Below, in pieces: positions 1 to 7,987 of a stretch of DNA of 64,000 nt. Location of the stretch: positions 186,001 through 250,000 of the forward strand of contig NZ_CP047024.1 in assembly GCF_009796745.1 (NCBI RefSeq), read 5' to 3'. A program made the translations under genes and the position numbers. Every line of letters starts with the position of its first letter. Within the stretch, counting starts at the first letter, position 1. The DNA comes from Paraglaciecola sp. L1A13. Its GTDB lineage: Bacteria; Pseudomonadota; Gammaproteobacteria; Enterobacterales; Alteromonadaceae. The notes under the pieces were generated by a model that did not search any database, was not told where the DNA came from, and was given only the letters and a program-made list of their open reading frames with translations.

Positions 1-624
1 GTCTAATTCTTTGCTTTCAGCTAATTGTTTAGCTGCGCCAAGGGCTGACTCAGGTAAGCCTTCGAGCTGTGATTCATCAGTAATATGTTTTTGCCAACCT
101 AAAGTGGCATCCATTACATTATTGCTAAAGGTGGACGACAAATCAGACAGACGGCTTTTGATTTCGCCATAACGCTGTTTTTTCTCATCGTCTAAGCCAA
201 CACCTGACAATTCAAAGTCACGGACTGTGATTTCAATGACCTTACGTTTTGCTTCATCTAGTTCAGCAAATTCGTCACTGTTCTGGATTTGCAGGTAGGC
301 TTGGTACAAACCCTTATGCTGGCCTATCCATGTGCCATAATCAGACAAGAGCGGCAAGCAAGCGTCGTGAGCTTCCCTTAGGTCATCATTACTGACCACT
401 GAATTCATATGAGAAACAGGCGACCACATACGACCGAGTTCGTCGTCTTTATCCTCAAGCTTGGCGGCAAAGTTGTCCCAGGTGTAAGACGGCTGGGCGA
501 GTAATGTTTCTATCGTTTGCTTTGCGTCATTAATGGCTTGCTCAACGGCGGGCTGTATTTGCTCTGGTGTAATGTCTGAAAAACGCGGTAATCCAGATAA
601 ATCTTGCAGCGGGCTTAGGGACAT
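1..624 (-). CDS. prlC: Oligopeptidase A (M3 metallopeptidase), N-terminal part
   Basis: The minus strand reads open from an ATG at 622-624 to the window edge, so about 208 N-terminal residues are present and the C-terminal HExxH zinc-peptidase domain lies outside. The start MSLSPLQDLSGLPRF and the following helical region (EQIQPAVEQAINDAKQ, then TWDNFAAKLEDKDDELGRMW) match the N-terminal prolyl-oligopeptidase-like helical domain of oligopeptidase A, a cytoplasmic M3 zinc peptidase that degrades short peptides, including cleaved signal peptides. It is divergent from gor, and the 269-bp gap must hold both promoters. The family is clear from the sequence. The catalytic residues cannot be checked here. 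Confidence 0.88.
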   Translation of the reverse strand, partial: MSLSPLQDLSGLPRFSDITPEQIQPAVEQAINDAKQTIETLLAQPSYTWDNFAAKLEDKDDELGRMWSPVSHMNSVVSNDDLREAHDACLPLLSDYGTWIGQHKGLYQAYLQIQNSDEFAELDEAKRKVIEITVRDFELSGVGLDDEKKQRYGEIKSRLSDLSSTFSNNVMDATLGWQKHITDESQLEGLPESALGAAKQLAESKELD

Positions 625-893
625 AGTGAACTCTTTGGTCGACGAAATGATGAGTAGTAAATAAGGGGGGCGAGGTTTAAATTCAAGTGGTTGGCTAAAA
701 CTTGATTAAAATGATTGTGGTTTGAACAAAGCATTCTCGTCATTTATTTACTGTGTAAGTTAATTCATCGATGCTCGGTCTATTTTGCACTGGTTTATCA
801 ATAACGATTAAGCTGATTAGAAAATTCATTTGTCTTTGTGGTGGCTAACCTTATATCGTGTAGTCAGAACTAATTAATTTAGGAAAAATAGAA

Positions 894-2243
894 ATGGCAG
901 ATTTTGATTATATTTGTATCGGTGGTGGAAGTGGTGGAATTGCATCAGCGAACCGCGCATCTAAACACGGCAAAAAAGTGGCGTTAATTGAAGCGCGTCA
1001 TATTGGTGGCACCTGTGTAAACGTAGGGTGCGTGCCGAAAAAAGCTATGTGGTTTGGTGCCCAAGTTGCTGAAGCGATAAATCATTATGCAGCAGATTAC
1101 GGTTTCGATGTAACGGTGAATAAATTCGATTGGAAAAAATTAGTCGATAGTCGCGAAGCCTATATTAAGCGTATTCATGCCTCATACGATCGTGTATTAG
1201 GTAACAACGACATTACCGTCATTAACGGTTTTGCGCGTTTCGTTGATAAAAATACGGTCGAAGTTGATGGTAAACATTACACCGCAGATCACATTCTTAT
1301 CGCGACCGGCGGTCGTCCCGTTACCCCGAGTATTCCTGGCGCAGATTTAGGCATAGATTCTGACGGTTTTTTCGAGCTAACTGAGCAACCTAAGCGCGTA
1401 GTGGTAGTAGGAGCAGGGTATATCGCTGTTGAACTAGCTGGCGTTTTGCACTCACTTGGTAGCGAAACCCATTTGGTGGTGCGTAAGCATGCGCCGCTAC
1501 GCTCCTTCGATACGATGTTGAGTGAGACGTTAGTCGAAACGATGGCGCAAGATGGCCCAACTTTGCATACTCATCGTATTCCAGAAAAACTGGAAAAAAA
1601 TGATGATGATAGTCTGACGTTGACCTTTGAATGTGGCGAAAAGCTTGAAGCTGATTGTGTTATTTGGGCAATAGGTCGTGCTCCGGCAAACGATAATATG
1701 GGGCTTGAAAAAGCAGGTGTAAAAGTTAATCAGCGAGGGTATATCGCGGTTGATAAATATCAAAACACCAGTGTGGACGGCATATACGCCGTTGGCGATA
1801 ATATAGGGAAAGTCGAGCTTACCCCTGTTGCGGTAAAGGCTGGACGTTTATTGTCAGAGCGCATATTTAATGGTCAAACAGACGCGCATATGGATTATAC
1901 ATTGATCCCAACAGTGGTCTTCAGTCACCCTGCAATTGGTACTATGGGGTTAACCGAGCTTGAGGCCGAAGCGGAGTTTGGTAAAGACAATGTTAAAGTA
2001 TATAACTCGAGCTTTGCCGCTATGTACACTGCACTGACGAGCCACAGACAAATGACACGCATGAAACTGATTTGTGTTGGCGAAAATCAAAAGGTCGTGG
2101 GTATTCACGGTATCGGTTACGGTATGGATGAAATTTTACAAGGCTTCGGCGTAGCCATGAAAATGGGCGCAACTAAAGCCGACTTCGACGCTTGTGTAGC
2201 TATTCACCCCACCAGCGCAGAAGAATTTGTCACACTGAATTAA
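894..2243 (+). CDS. gor: Glutathione-disulfide reductase
   Basis: This 449-residue flavoprotein would reduce oxidised glutathione with NADPH in the cytoplasm. An N-terminal FAD Rossmann motif (GGGSGG, residues 10-15) is followed by the redox-active pair C41 and C46 in [14 protein letters not shown] second Rossmann motif ([14 protein letters not shown], about residues 167-180) binds NADPH, and the nearby [12 protein letters not shown] supplies arginines typical of NADPH rather than NADH preference. The C-terminal HPTSAEE carries the catalytic His438/Glu443 pair of the partner subunit. Length is normal for bacterial Gor. An AGGA Shine-Dalgarno lies about 9 nt before the ATG, and a hairpin terminator follows. 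It is a core redox gene with no oddities. Confidence 0.97.
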   Translation: MADFDYICIGGGSGGIASANRASKHGKKVALIEARHIGGTCVNVGCVPKKAMWFGAQVAEAINHYAADYGFDVTVNKFDWKKLVDSREAYIKRIHASYDRVLGNNDITVINGFARFVDKNTVEVDGKHYTADHILIATGGRPVTPSIPGADLGIDSDGFFELTEQPKRVVVVGAGYIAVELAGVLHSLGSETHLVVRKHAPLRSFDTMLSETLVETMAQDGPTLHTHRIPEKLEKNDDDSLTLTFECGEKLEADCVIWAIGRAPANDNMGLEKAGVKVNQRGYIAVDKYQNTSVDGIYAVGDNIGKVELTPVAVKAGRLLSERIFNGQTDAHMDYTLIPTVVFSHPAIGTMGLTELEAEAEFGKDNVKVYNSSFAAMYTALTSHRQMTRMKLICVGENQKVVGIHGIGYGMDEILQGFGVAMKMGATKADFDACVAIHPTSAEEFVTLN

Positions 2244-2319
2244 TGATTATTACCGCAGATCCATGTGATTTTAATCATTCACGGATCGATAACATGTGAT
2301 AAAAACATCTCAGTAATCT

Positions 2320-2350
2320 AAAGCCTCAGCTTTCCCCAGCCGAGGCTTTT
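2320..2350 (+). terminator. Rho-independent terminator after gor
   Basis: The inverted repeat AAGCCTC / GAGGCTT with a 14-base loop is followed by a T run. It lies 77 bases past the gor stop codon and fits an intrinsic terminator. Confidence 0.8.
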
Positions 2351-2385
2351 TCATATCCACCACCCCACCCAGAAATAAGCTTTCT

Positions 2386-2447
2386 AACGCTCTCCTAAGC
2401 ATGACACCCATAACAAAACGCTCTCCTAAGCATGACACCCATAGCAA
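2386..2447. repeat. Tandem 31-bp repeat (two copies) upstream of the RAYT gene
   Basis: Two head-to-tail 31-bp copies (2386-2416 and 2417-2447) differ at a single base. Each contains CATGACACCCA, whose reverse complement TGGGTGTCATG recurs three times downstream of the transposase gene. Short repeats flanking a REP-associated tyrosine transposase in opposite orientations are what that family acts on, so these are probably its REP-like substrate, although the unit itself is only weakly palindromic. Confidence 0.7.
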
Positions 2448-2513
2448 AACAGTAATTTTCGCCTAATAAACTACACTTACCAGGTCTTTCATCATATATC
2501 GGGAAGGTGCGTC

Positions 2514-3497
2514 ATGCCCCAGACTCGCAAAAGCCAAATTAGTTTATCGGACACATCCTATTACCATTGCGTTTCTCGCTGTGTACGTCGTACATTTTTG
2601 TGTGGTTTTGATAAATACACAGGCCAAAGTTACGAACACCGCCGGGGATGGGTGGAAGACAGATTGCTGTTTTTATCAACCGTGTTTGCGATAGATATAT
2701 GTGCTTATGCTGTGATGAGTAATCACACCCACCTTGTGTTACACGTAGATAAAGCTCGTGCAATGAGTTGGGGAGTAGATGAAGTCCTTACACGCTATCA
2801 CCTTATCCATAAAGGGACTGTGTTAACGCAAAGATACCTCGTTGGTGATCAGCTCTCAGCGGCAGAGCGAATTACTTTTAATGAAACGGCTGACATTTAT
2901 CGCCGAAGATTGTATGACATTAGCTGGCTAATGCGCGATTTGAACGAGAATATTGCTAGACAGGCCAATAAGGAAGACGGTTGCACAGGCCGATTTTGGG
3001 AAGGTCGGTTTAAATCACAAGCCCTGTTAGACGAAAGCGCACTATTAGCGTGTATGGCCTATGTAGATTTAAACCCAGTAAGAGCGAGTATCGAAGAAAG
3101 CGCGCAAACCTCCCAATACACTAGCATTAAAATGCGTACAGTCGCGTTAAAGGCTAAACAACGGCAGCCTAAAAATCTTATGCCGTTTGTTGGTAACCAC
3201 AGAATTAATATGCCCAAAGGCATCGCATTTGCGTTAAAGGATTATTGTGAATTAGTTGATGCGACAGGTAACCAAATTAGATACAGCAAAAAAAGTTATT
3301 TAGAACAAAAACAAAGTCCTTTATTAACATCACTTGGTTTAACTGTTGAGCAATGGATGTCCCTTACTACTGAGTTTGAAAAACATTTTTTTTCTGCCGC
3401 TGGGGCTGAGCAAATAATGCACGTTTTTAAACGCCACACTCAACATCAACGATTACGAGGCATGGGTAAAGCAAAAGCGTTACTCAATCGAAGCTAA
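2514..3497 (+). CDS. REP-associated tyrosine transposase (RAYT, Y1/IS200-like)
   Basis: This 327-residue protein belongs to the single-strand HUH transposase superfamily. The opening SYYHCVSRCVRRTFLCG, the metal-binding HUH motif in MSNHTHLVLHVD (about residues 68-79), the GRFWEGRFKSQALLD block and CMAYVDLNPVRAS, with the probable catalytic tyrosine, are diagnostic for RAYTs. RAYTs are domesticated, usually single-copy relatives of IS200/IS605 that process REP palindromes rather than moving themselves. In keeping with this, no IS-like terminal repeats enclose the gene. Instead, repeats with the shared core CATGACACCCA/TGGGTGTCATG lie on both sides. The ATG start has an AAGG-type ribosome site (GGGAAGGTGCGTC) just upstream. 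The family is secure; the link to these repeats is inferred. Confidence 0.93.
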   Translation: MPQTRKSQISLSDTSYYHCVSRCVRRTFLCGFDKYTGQSYEHRRGWVEDRLLFLSTVFAIDICAYAVMSNHTHLVLHVDKARAMSWGVDEVLTRYHLIHKGTVLTQRYLVGDQLSAAERITFNETADIYRRRLYDISWLMRDLNENIARQANKEDGCTGRFWEGRFKSQALLDESALLACMAYVDLNPVRASIEESAQTSQYTSIKMRTVALKAKQRQPKNLMPFVGNHRINMPKGIAFALKDYCELVDATGNQIRYSKKSYLEQKQSPLLTSLGLTVEQWMSLTTEFEKHFFSAAGAEQIMHVFKRHTQHQRLRGMGKAKALLNRS

Positions 3498-3603
3498 TCT
3501 AGTATTAGCGATTTAACCGAGTAAAACCACTCATAAAAAACGCATGATTTGGCTACACGTGTCTAATCCTTAGTCAAAGTATCCTTCATTAACGAATATC
3601 ACT

Positions 3604-3921
3604 ATTCCTCTGGAAAATGTCCCAATTATCCTTCAATCATGAAAGAGTTAATTTGATTGAAATGATGGAAAGCTAAATGCAAATAATATGGAAATTATCA
3701 TGGGTGTCATGATAAAAATTACTTCTCTTGGGAAACGTCCGAATTATCATTCAATCATAGAAGAGTTAATTTGATTGAAATGATGGAAAGATAAATGCAA
3801 ATAATATGAAAATTATTATGGGTGTCATGATAAAAATTATAGAAGAGTGAACTTGATTGAAATTATGGAAAGATAGACGCAAATGACACAAAAGTTATTA
3901 TGGGTGTCATGATAAAAATTA
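3604..3921. repeat. Array of ~118-bp tandem repeats, 2.7 copies, downstream of the RAYT gene
   Basis: Copies run at about 3604-3721, 3722-3839 and 3840-3921. The last lacks roughly the first 36 bases. Each ends in ATGGGTGTCATGATAAAAATT, and the conserved core TGGGTGTCATG sits at 3701, 3819 and 3901. The core is the reverse complement of that in the 31-bp repeats upstream of the transposase gene. The stretch 3498-4039 holds no convincing gene. Spacers are not unique sequence, so this is not a CRISPR array. Confidence 0.8.
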
Positions 3922-3979
3922 TTAGAGTCATAGAAGGAGGTGGGTGGTGTTGAGTGATATTTTGCTTGTTGGTTAATTG

Positions 3980-4006
3980 AAAACGCCCGGTTTAGGGGGC
4001 GTTTTC
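3980..4006. terminator. Bidirectional hairpin terminator
   Basis: AAAACGCCC and GGGCGTTTT form a strong stem with a short loop and have T or A runs on both sides, so it can work in either direction. It lies 34 bases past the stop of the minus-strand cupin gene and probably ends that transcript. Confidence 0.8.
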
Positions 4007-4039
4007 ATCTGTAATCAGGGATTATATTTGAATAATGGG

Positions 4040-4750
4040 TTATGACGGAGCGCTTTTTACTCGCTTGATTTGCTCATCTACAAAGGGTAAATGTTCAGTT
4101 TTAATCCACAAACGTACGCCTTCTTTACCTGCTCTTACACTGAACGTGCTACCTATTGGCAAACGAAGCCAGCTATATTTAATAAGGGTGTCGTTTCCTT
4201 CAATGCATTCACCTTCAAGTACCAAAAGCTCCAGACCGTTTGAGGCATCTAGGTTCAGTACATTATTGGCTGCTAATTCAAATATCGTGACGGTTTCAAA
4301 TGCATCTTTGTATAGATTTTTTTGGCTGTAACCTTGGGCTGGTGGAACGAATTCGTAGCTTAGGTGCGAATTATAAGCTGTAACACCTATATTCACATGC
4401 CGTCTGTCTTGCGGGTCAAACTGCCACAACTTTACAAAGATCACGCACCCTTGTGCCGAGCCCGGTGTGTGTGATGATTGTGGCGGATTACGGATATAAG
4501 AGCCAGCGGGATAGTCACCGTGCTCGTCCTGAAATACGCCTTCCAGCACAATGAACTCTTCACCCCCACTGTGAACATGGGGCGAAAAGTGGCTGCCAGA
4601 CGCGTAACGGACAATAGTCGTCGCTCGCGCAACTTCATCACCCACGCGATCCAATGGACGACGTTCAACGCCTACCATAGGTGAGGCTATCCACGGTTGC
4701 TGCTGACTGTGAACAACGACGCGTTGGCTAAAATCTGCATTTATATTCAT
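4040..4750 (-). CDS. ChrR-like cupin protein
   Basis: The protein has about 236 residues and two cupin barrels. The first carries the metal-binding string SPHVHSGGEEFIVLEG (HxH...E), the signature of ChrR/Cupin_7-type domains. The second is more degenerate. It is presumably cytoplasmic, with no signal peptide. A longer reading from a GTG at 4771 exists, but AGGAG at 4759-4763 is ideally spaced for the ATG at 4748-4750, so I use that start. It lies 41 bp downstream of a glutathione S-transferase on the same strand, and the pair sits behind a TetR-type operator. The context suggests an inducible response to an electrophile or other reactive compound. The substrate is unknown. Confidence 0.8.
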   Translation of the reverse strand: MNINADFSQRVVVHSQQQPWIASPMVGVERRPLDRVGDEVARATTIVRYASGSHFSPHVHSGGEEFIVLEGVFQDEHGDYPAGSYIRNPPQSSHTPGSAQGCVIFVKLWQFDPQDRRHVNIGVTAYNSHLSYEFVPPAQGYSQKNLYKDAFETVTIFELAANNVLNLDASNGLELLVLEGECIEGNDTLIKYSWLRLPIGSTFSVRAGKEGVRLWIKTEHLPFVDEQIKRVKSAPS

Positions 4751-4791
4751 GTTCAGGCTCCTATTAGGCACAAAAATCTGTGCGTTTCACA

Positions 4792-5412
4792 TTAAGCCGC
4801 AATACTTGGACGCACAGCCATACCATCGTGCCAAGCTTGTAGGTGCGTTAAGTCAGCAGGTATCTGTATATTACAGAAACCCCCGAACACTAACCCACAC
4901 CACAAGGTGATATCGGCTACGCTAAATTCCTCACCTGCCGCATAAGCATGTTTAGCCAGTACGGAATCAAAGTATGCCAGACCTTTGAAAGCTCTAGCTT
5001 GCTGATCTTGGCCCCATGTTTTGTTTTGATTTGTTTCCAGTGCTGGGCCTAAACCATCTGTCGCATGGTGAAAATAGCTGGCAATGGCATCCAGTACTTG
5101 GGTTTCAGCACGGCGCTGCATCATACTGATAACCGCACGTTCTTTAGGCGTCACGCCAGTAAGAGATGGCCCAGCAAAATGATGGTCAATATATTCGATG
5201 ATAGCAGGGCATTCAGCGATAAATGTGCCATCGTCAAGTTCAAGCACCGGCACGCCAGCAAAGGGGTTTTTTGCTAAAAAAGCTTCACTTCTATGCTCTG
5301 CATTCATGAGATCGACAGACTTGAAAGTCACTGCATCAAGTGCATTTTTTTCAGCTAGAGCGATACGAACGCGAAGAGGATTAGGGAAATTTTCTACATC
5401 GTGAATAATCAT
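4792..5412 (-). CDS. Glutathione S-transferase
   Basis: This 206-residue cytosolic GST has an N-terminal thioredoxin fold (MIIHDVENFPNPLRVRIALAEK), the cis-proline segment GVPVLELDDGTFIAECPAIIEYID at about residues 53-76, and an all-helical C-terminal domain with FSVADITLWCG. The usual E-S-x-A-I glutathione-binding motif reads ECPAI here, a Ser-to-Cys change. GSTs conjugate or reduce electrophiles with glutathione. The gene leads a probable two-gene operon with the cupin gene. Its promoter region carries a palindrome (5490-5509) nearly identical to one upstream of the divergent tetR gene, so repression by that TetR protein is likely. The class within the GST family is not determined. Confidence 0.92.
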   Translation of the reverse strand: MIIHDVENFPNPLRVRIALAEKNALDAVTFKSVDLMNAEHRSEAFLAKNPFAGVPVLELDDGTFIAECPAIIEYIDHHFAGPSLTGVTPKERAVISMMQRRAETQVLDAIASYFHHATDGLGPALETNQNKTWGQDQQARAFKGLAYFDSVLAKHAYAAGEEFSVADITLWCGLVFGGFCNIQIPADLTHLQAWHDGMAVRPSIAA

Positions 5413-5489
5413 AGGGTCTACCTTAAAGTAAATAAAATGGGTTGGTTACAAATAATTATCTTAGTAGTAATATGGAAATCATTACTATA

Positions 5490-5509
5490 CCTATCTACTG
5501 GTAGGTAGT
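5490..5509. promoter_or_regulatory. TetR-type operator upstream of the GST-cupin operon
   Basis: CTATCTACTGGTAGGTAG is an imperfect palindrome that matches the operator-like site at 5791-5808 in front of the tetR gene. It lies about 80 bp upstream of the GST start, next to a TATAGT -10-like hexamer on the minus strand. The 5413-5829 gap contains no gene. Confidence 0.7.
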
Positions 5510-5790
5510 TATAGGGATCTAATTAACTGGTGTCAAATTTATTAGGTCAAAATTTATCAAAATTGGCGTGATGAAGTTTTTGAAAAATATTTTATTATAA
5601 TAAATTCAGATGGTTACAAGTCATGATTAGCTTGTTTTAATTTATGGGCAAACCACCTAACCAAAAAGCTATACACGTGAATTATCCATAGGTAATCGAT
5701 ACGCGTATTGATGGAAATTGCTTAGCTAAGCAGGGTTATCGGTAGAAAATAACGGAAAACGGTCAAGGAGATGTTTCGACTTGTACCCAT

Positions 5791-5808
5791 GTATCTACTG
5801 ATAGATAA
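5791..5808. promoter_or_regulatory. TetR-type operator upstream of its own regulator gene
   Basis: TATCTACTGATAGATA is an inverted repeat (TATCTA/TAGATA around a 4-base centre). It ends about 20 bases before the tetR ATG, so binding would block its transcription or translation start region. It shares TATCTACTG-TAG-TA with the site before the GST gene, pointing to one regulator for both. Confidence 0.72.
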
Positions 5809-5829
5809 TTGCCGAAAAAGGGAGTGTGC

Positions 5830-6372
5830 ATGAGCAAAAAGCAGCAGTTACTTAAAGCGGCCGAAAATAAAGTTAGAACCGGTGGTTACAACAACTTTAG
5901 CTTTCGAGAATTAGCGGATGAAATCGGTATCAAAAGCTCCAGCGTGCATTATCACTTTCCTACCAAAGCTGATTTGGGCGCAGAATTAGCGCGCCAATAC
6001 ACGGATAATTTTATTGCAAATCTGGGCTCGCCCGACGAGCTTATTACCCATGGTAAAAACCCCATTGAGGTGTACTCTCAACAATTCCAACATGCATTAA
6101 CGCAAGATAAAAAAATGTGCCTTTGTGGTTTGTTGGGGGCGGAGACTGACGGCTTACCTGAAAAGGTTAAGCTACAGACTCGACGTTTCTTTGAGCAAAA
6201 CATCCAGTGGTTAACCCATGCATATACACTTGGCACTGACAACACTGAGCAGCAAGCAAAAAGTCAGGCTGTCGCTGCTATTTCCTTGCTTGAAGGTGCC
6301 ATGTTGGTTAGTAAAGCAATGAACGATGACGATCTATTTGCCGCCGTTAGTGCCCAATTATTCGCGCGTTGA
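5830..6372 (+). CDS. TetR-family transcriptional regulator (GST/cupin locus)
   Basis: The protein has 180 residues with an N-terminal TetR helix-turn-helix (FSFRELADEIGIKSSSVHYHFPTKADLGAEL) and a divergent helical ligand-binding C-terminal half. I use the ATG at 5830, 8 nt after GGGAG, rather than an in-frame TTG at 5809 that would lie inside the operator. The C-terminal part contains KKMCLCGLLGAETDG. The closely spaced cysteines are common in this subgroup and could sense electrophiles, but that is only inference. The divergent arrangement with the GST/cupin genes and the shared palindromes make it the likely repressor of both. Confidence 0.92.
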   Translation: MSKKQQLLKAAENKVRTGGYNNFSFRELADEIGIKSSSVHYHFPTKADLGAELARQYTDNFIANLGSPDELITHGKNPIEVYSQQFQHALTQDKKMCLCGLLGAETDGLPEKVKLQTRRFFEQNIQWLTHAYTLGTDNTEQQAKSQAVAAISLLEGAMLVSKAMNDDDLFAAVSAQLFAR

Positions 6373-6604
6373 TATGCCCGCAAAAGGTTGTTGCTTAAGC
6401 TTCTCGCTACTTCAGACCCTCTGAAGCGATTTTGCGATCAGTAAGTGAATTCAGCTCTGGTGATTTGCTAGGTCTTTTGATTGCTAAATTCAACAAAGCC
6501 ACCAGTGATTAGTGGCGATTGTCTACAATCACCTGCTTCGACATAATGCTCTGCATTTACTACCTTGCTCTGTCATTATGTCTTTGCATGATGGCAACAT
6601 AAGC

Positions 6605-7987
6605 CTAAATAACGCTTATTCCGCCGCCAAATGCGCGGTATATATCTACTAATCTGTTGAAGCTTTGTTGCTCAAGCAAGGCAAGTTGATCGCGGCTTTG
6701 CAATACATCACGTTGTGCTTCTAATAGCTCAATAAACTCGCCACTACCTACTTCAAAACGTTGTTTAGCGATAGTCATGGCCTTTTCGCTAGCCTGCCAT
6801 TGATGTTTTGTGCTTAATTGCTGTTGGCGACTAAAGTTATAGCTTTGCAATGAAAACTGCATATCAGCTAGGGCATCAAAAACCTGTTGCTCAAATTGGG
6901 CTAGAGCAATATCTGAACTTGCTTCGGCCTGATGAATACGCGCTTTAACCGAACCCAAGTCAGCAGCTTGCCAGCTTAGAGTCGGGGCGACACTCCAACT
7001 TTTTGTGTTACCACCGAGAGTTAGTCCTGGACCAGACAAAAAACCTAAAAAACCATTCACTGAAACGTTCGGGTATAAATCTGCGGTCGCTACACCAATA
7101 CGAGCAGTACTGGCGGCTAAAGCCCGTTCTGAACTGGCTACATCAGCGCGATAACGAAGATAGTTTTCACCTTGTACCAACGCAACGGGTTGCGATAATT
7201 GAGGTAAACTCGGTTCGCTAATCAGAGCTAAATGCCCCGGTTTTTTTGCCAGCAAGGCAGATAACGTTGCATCGGCGCGCGCTAACAATGTCTGCATCTG
7301 AGGCAGGCTGGCCTCAACTTGAAATACCTGCGCATCAATGCGCGCAATTTCTAATTCAGAGGCAAAGCCCGCCTGAAAACGTGCTTTGACTATGGTGCGT
7401 GTTTGGCGCAAATTAGCGAGGTTTTGCTCGGCCACTTTTAAGCGGAATTGTGCACCTCGATAGTCACCATAACTCGCTGCCACTTGACTGATAATTTGTA
7501 GTTGAGCATCGTGCCATAAAATGTCGGCTTGCTCTGCTTCGGCCAGTGATGCTTCAATCGCTCGGCGTACTTTACCGAATAAATCCACATCCCAAGTCAA
7601 ATTAGCGCCCGTATTATAACCACGTGTGATGGTATTATTATCGGTACTTAGTAAGGTTGGATTTTTAGCCGCTTGGTAGCCTGCGTCCAAGGTACCTTTA
7701 GGCAATACATCGTTAGCGCTGTTACGAAATATCGCATAGGCACGCAGCACATTAGCTTGAGCTTGAAACAACGTACGATTTTCTTCTAATGCGACATTAA
7801 TTAACTGATTCAGATCTTCATCACCAAAAGCCTGCCACCAATTGGTTAGCTTATCTGCTTGTTGATATGAGTCTGTTAACGCAATATTTTTTACCTTAGT
7901 TGGGGCTTGATAGTCAGGCCCTACAGCGCAGGCGCTAAGGACTACAAGTAGTCCCGCGAGTGTGCCGATTTTTTTAATGTTACCCAT
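6605..7987 (-). CDS. RND efflux outer-membrane lipoprotein channel (OprM/NodT family)
   Basis: This 460-residue protein has a lipoprotein signal peptide (LVVLSAC, acylated at Cys20) and the mature start AVGPDYQAPT typical of OprM-like trimeric channels. Two outer-membrane efflux repeats follow, with coiled-coil hairpin segments such as NLRQTRTIVKARFQAGFASE and FEVGSGEFIELLEAQRD. It would form the outer-membrane duct of the tripartite pump encoded upstream. The gene overlaps the pump gene by 8 bp (ATGGGTAA), so the two are translationally coupled. Length is normal. It is the last gene of the operon. Confidence 0.95.
   Translation of the reverse strand: MGNIKKIGTLAGLLVVLSACAVGPDYQAPTKVKNIALTDSYQQADKLTNWWQAFGDEDLNQLINVALEENRTLFQAQANVLRAYAIFRNSANDVLPKGTLDAGYQAAKNPTLLSTDNNTITRGYNTGANLTWDVDLFGKVRRAIEASLAEAEQADILWHDAQLQIISQVAASYGDYRGAQFRLKVAEQNLANLRQTRTIVKARFQAGFASELEIARIDAQVFQVEASLPQMQTLLARADATLSALLAKKPGHLALISEPSLPQLSQPVALVQGENYLRYRADVASSERALAASTARIGVATADLYPNVSVNGFLGFLSGPGLTLGGNTKSWSVAPTLSWQAADLGSVKARIHQAEASSDIALAQFEQQVFDALADMQFSLQSYNFSRQQQLSTKHQWQASEKAMTIAKQRFEVGSGEFIELLEAQRDVLQSRDQLALLEQQSFNRLVDIYRAFGGGISVI

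Noticed and set aside
3604..3921. CRISPR array
   Set aside because: The units are long (~118 bp) and nearly identical over their whole length, with no unique spacers and no cas genes.
2386..3921. Classical insertion sequence
   Set aside because: The transposase is of the RAYT type, and the flanking repeats are internal arrays in opposite orientation rather than matched ends with a target duplication.
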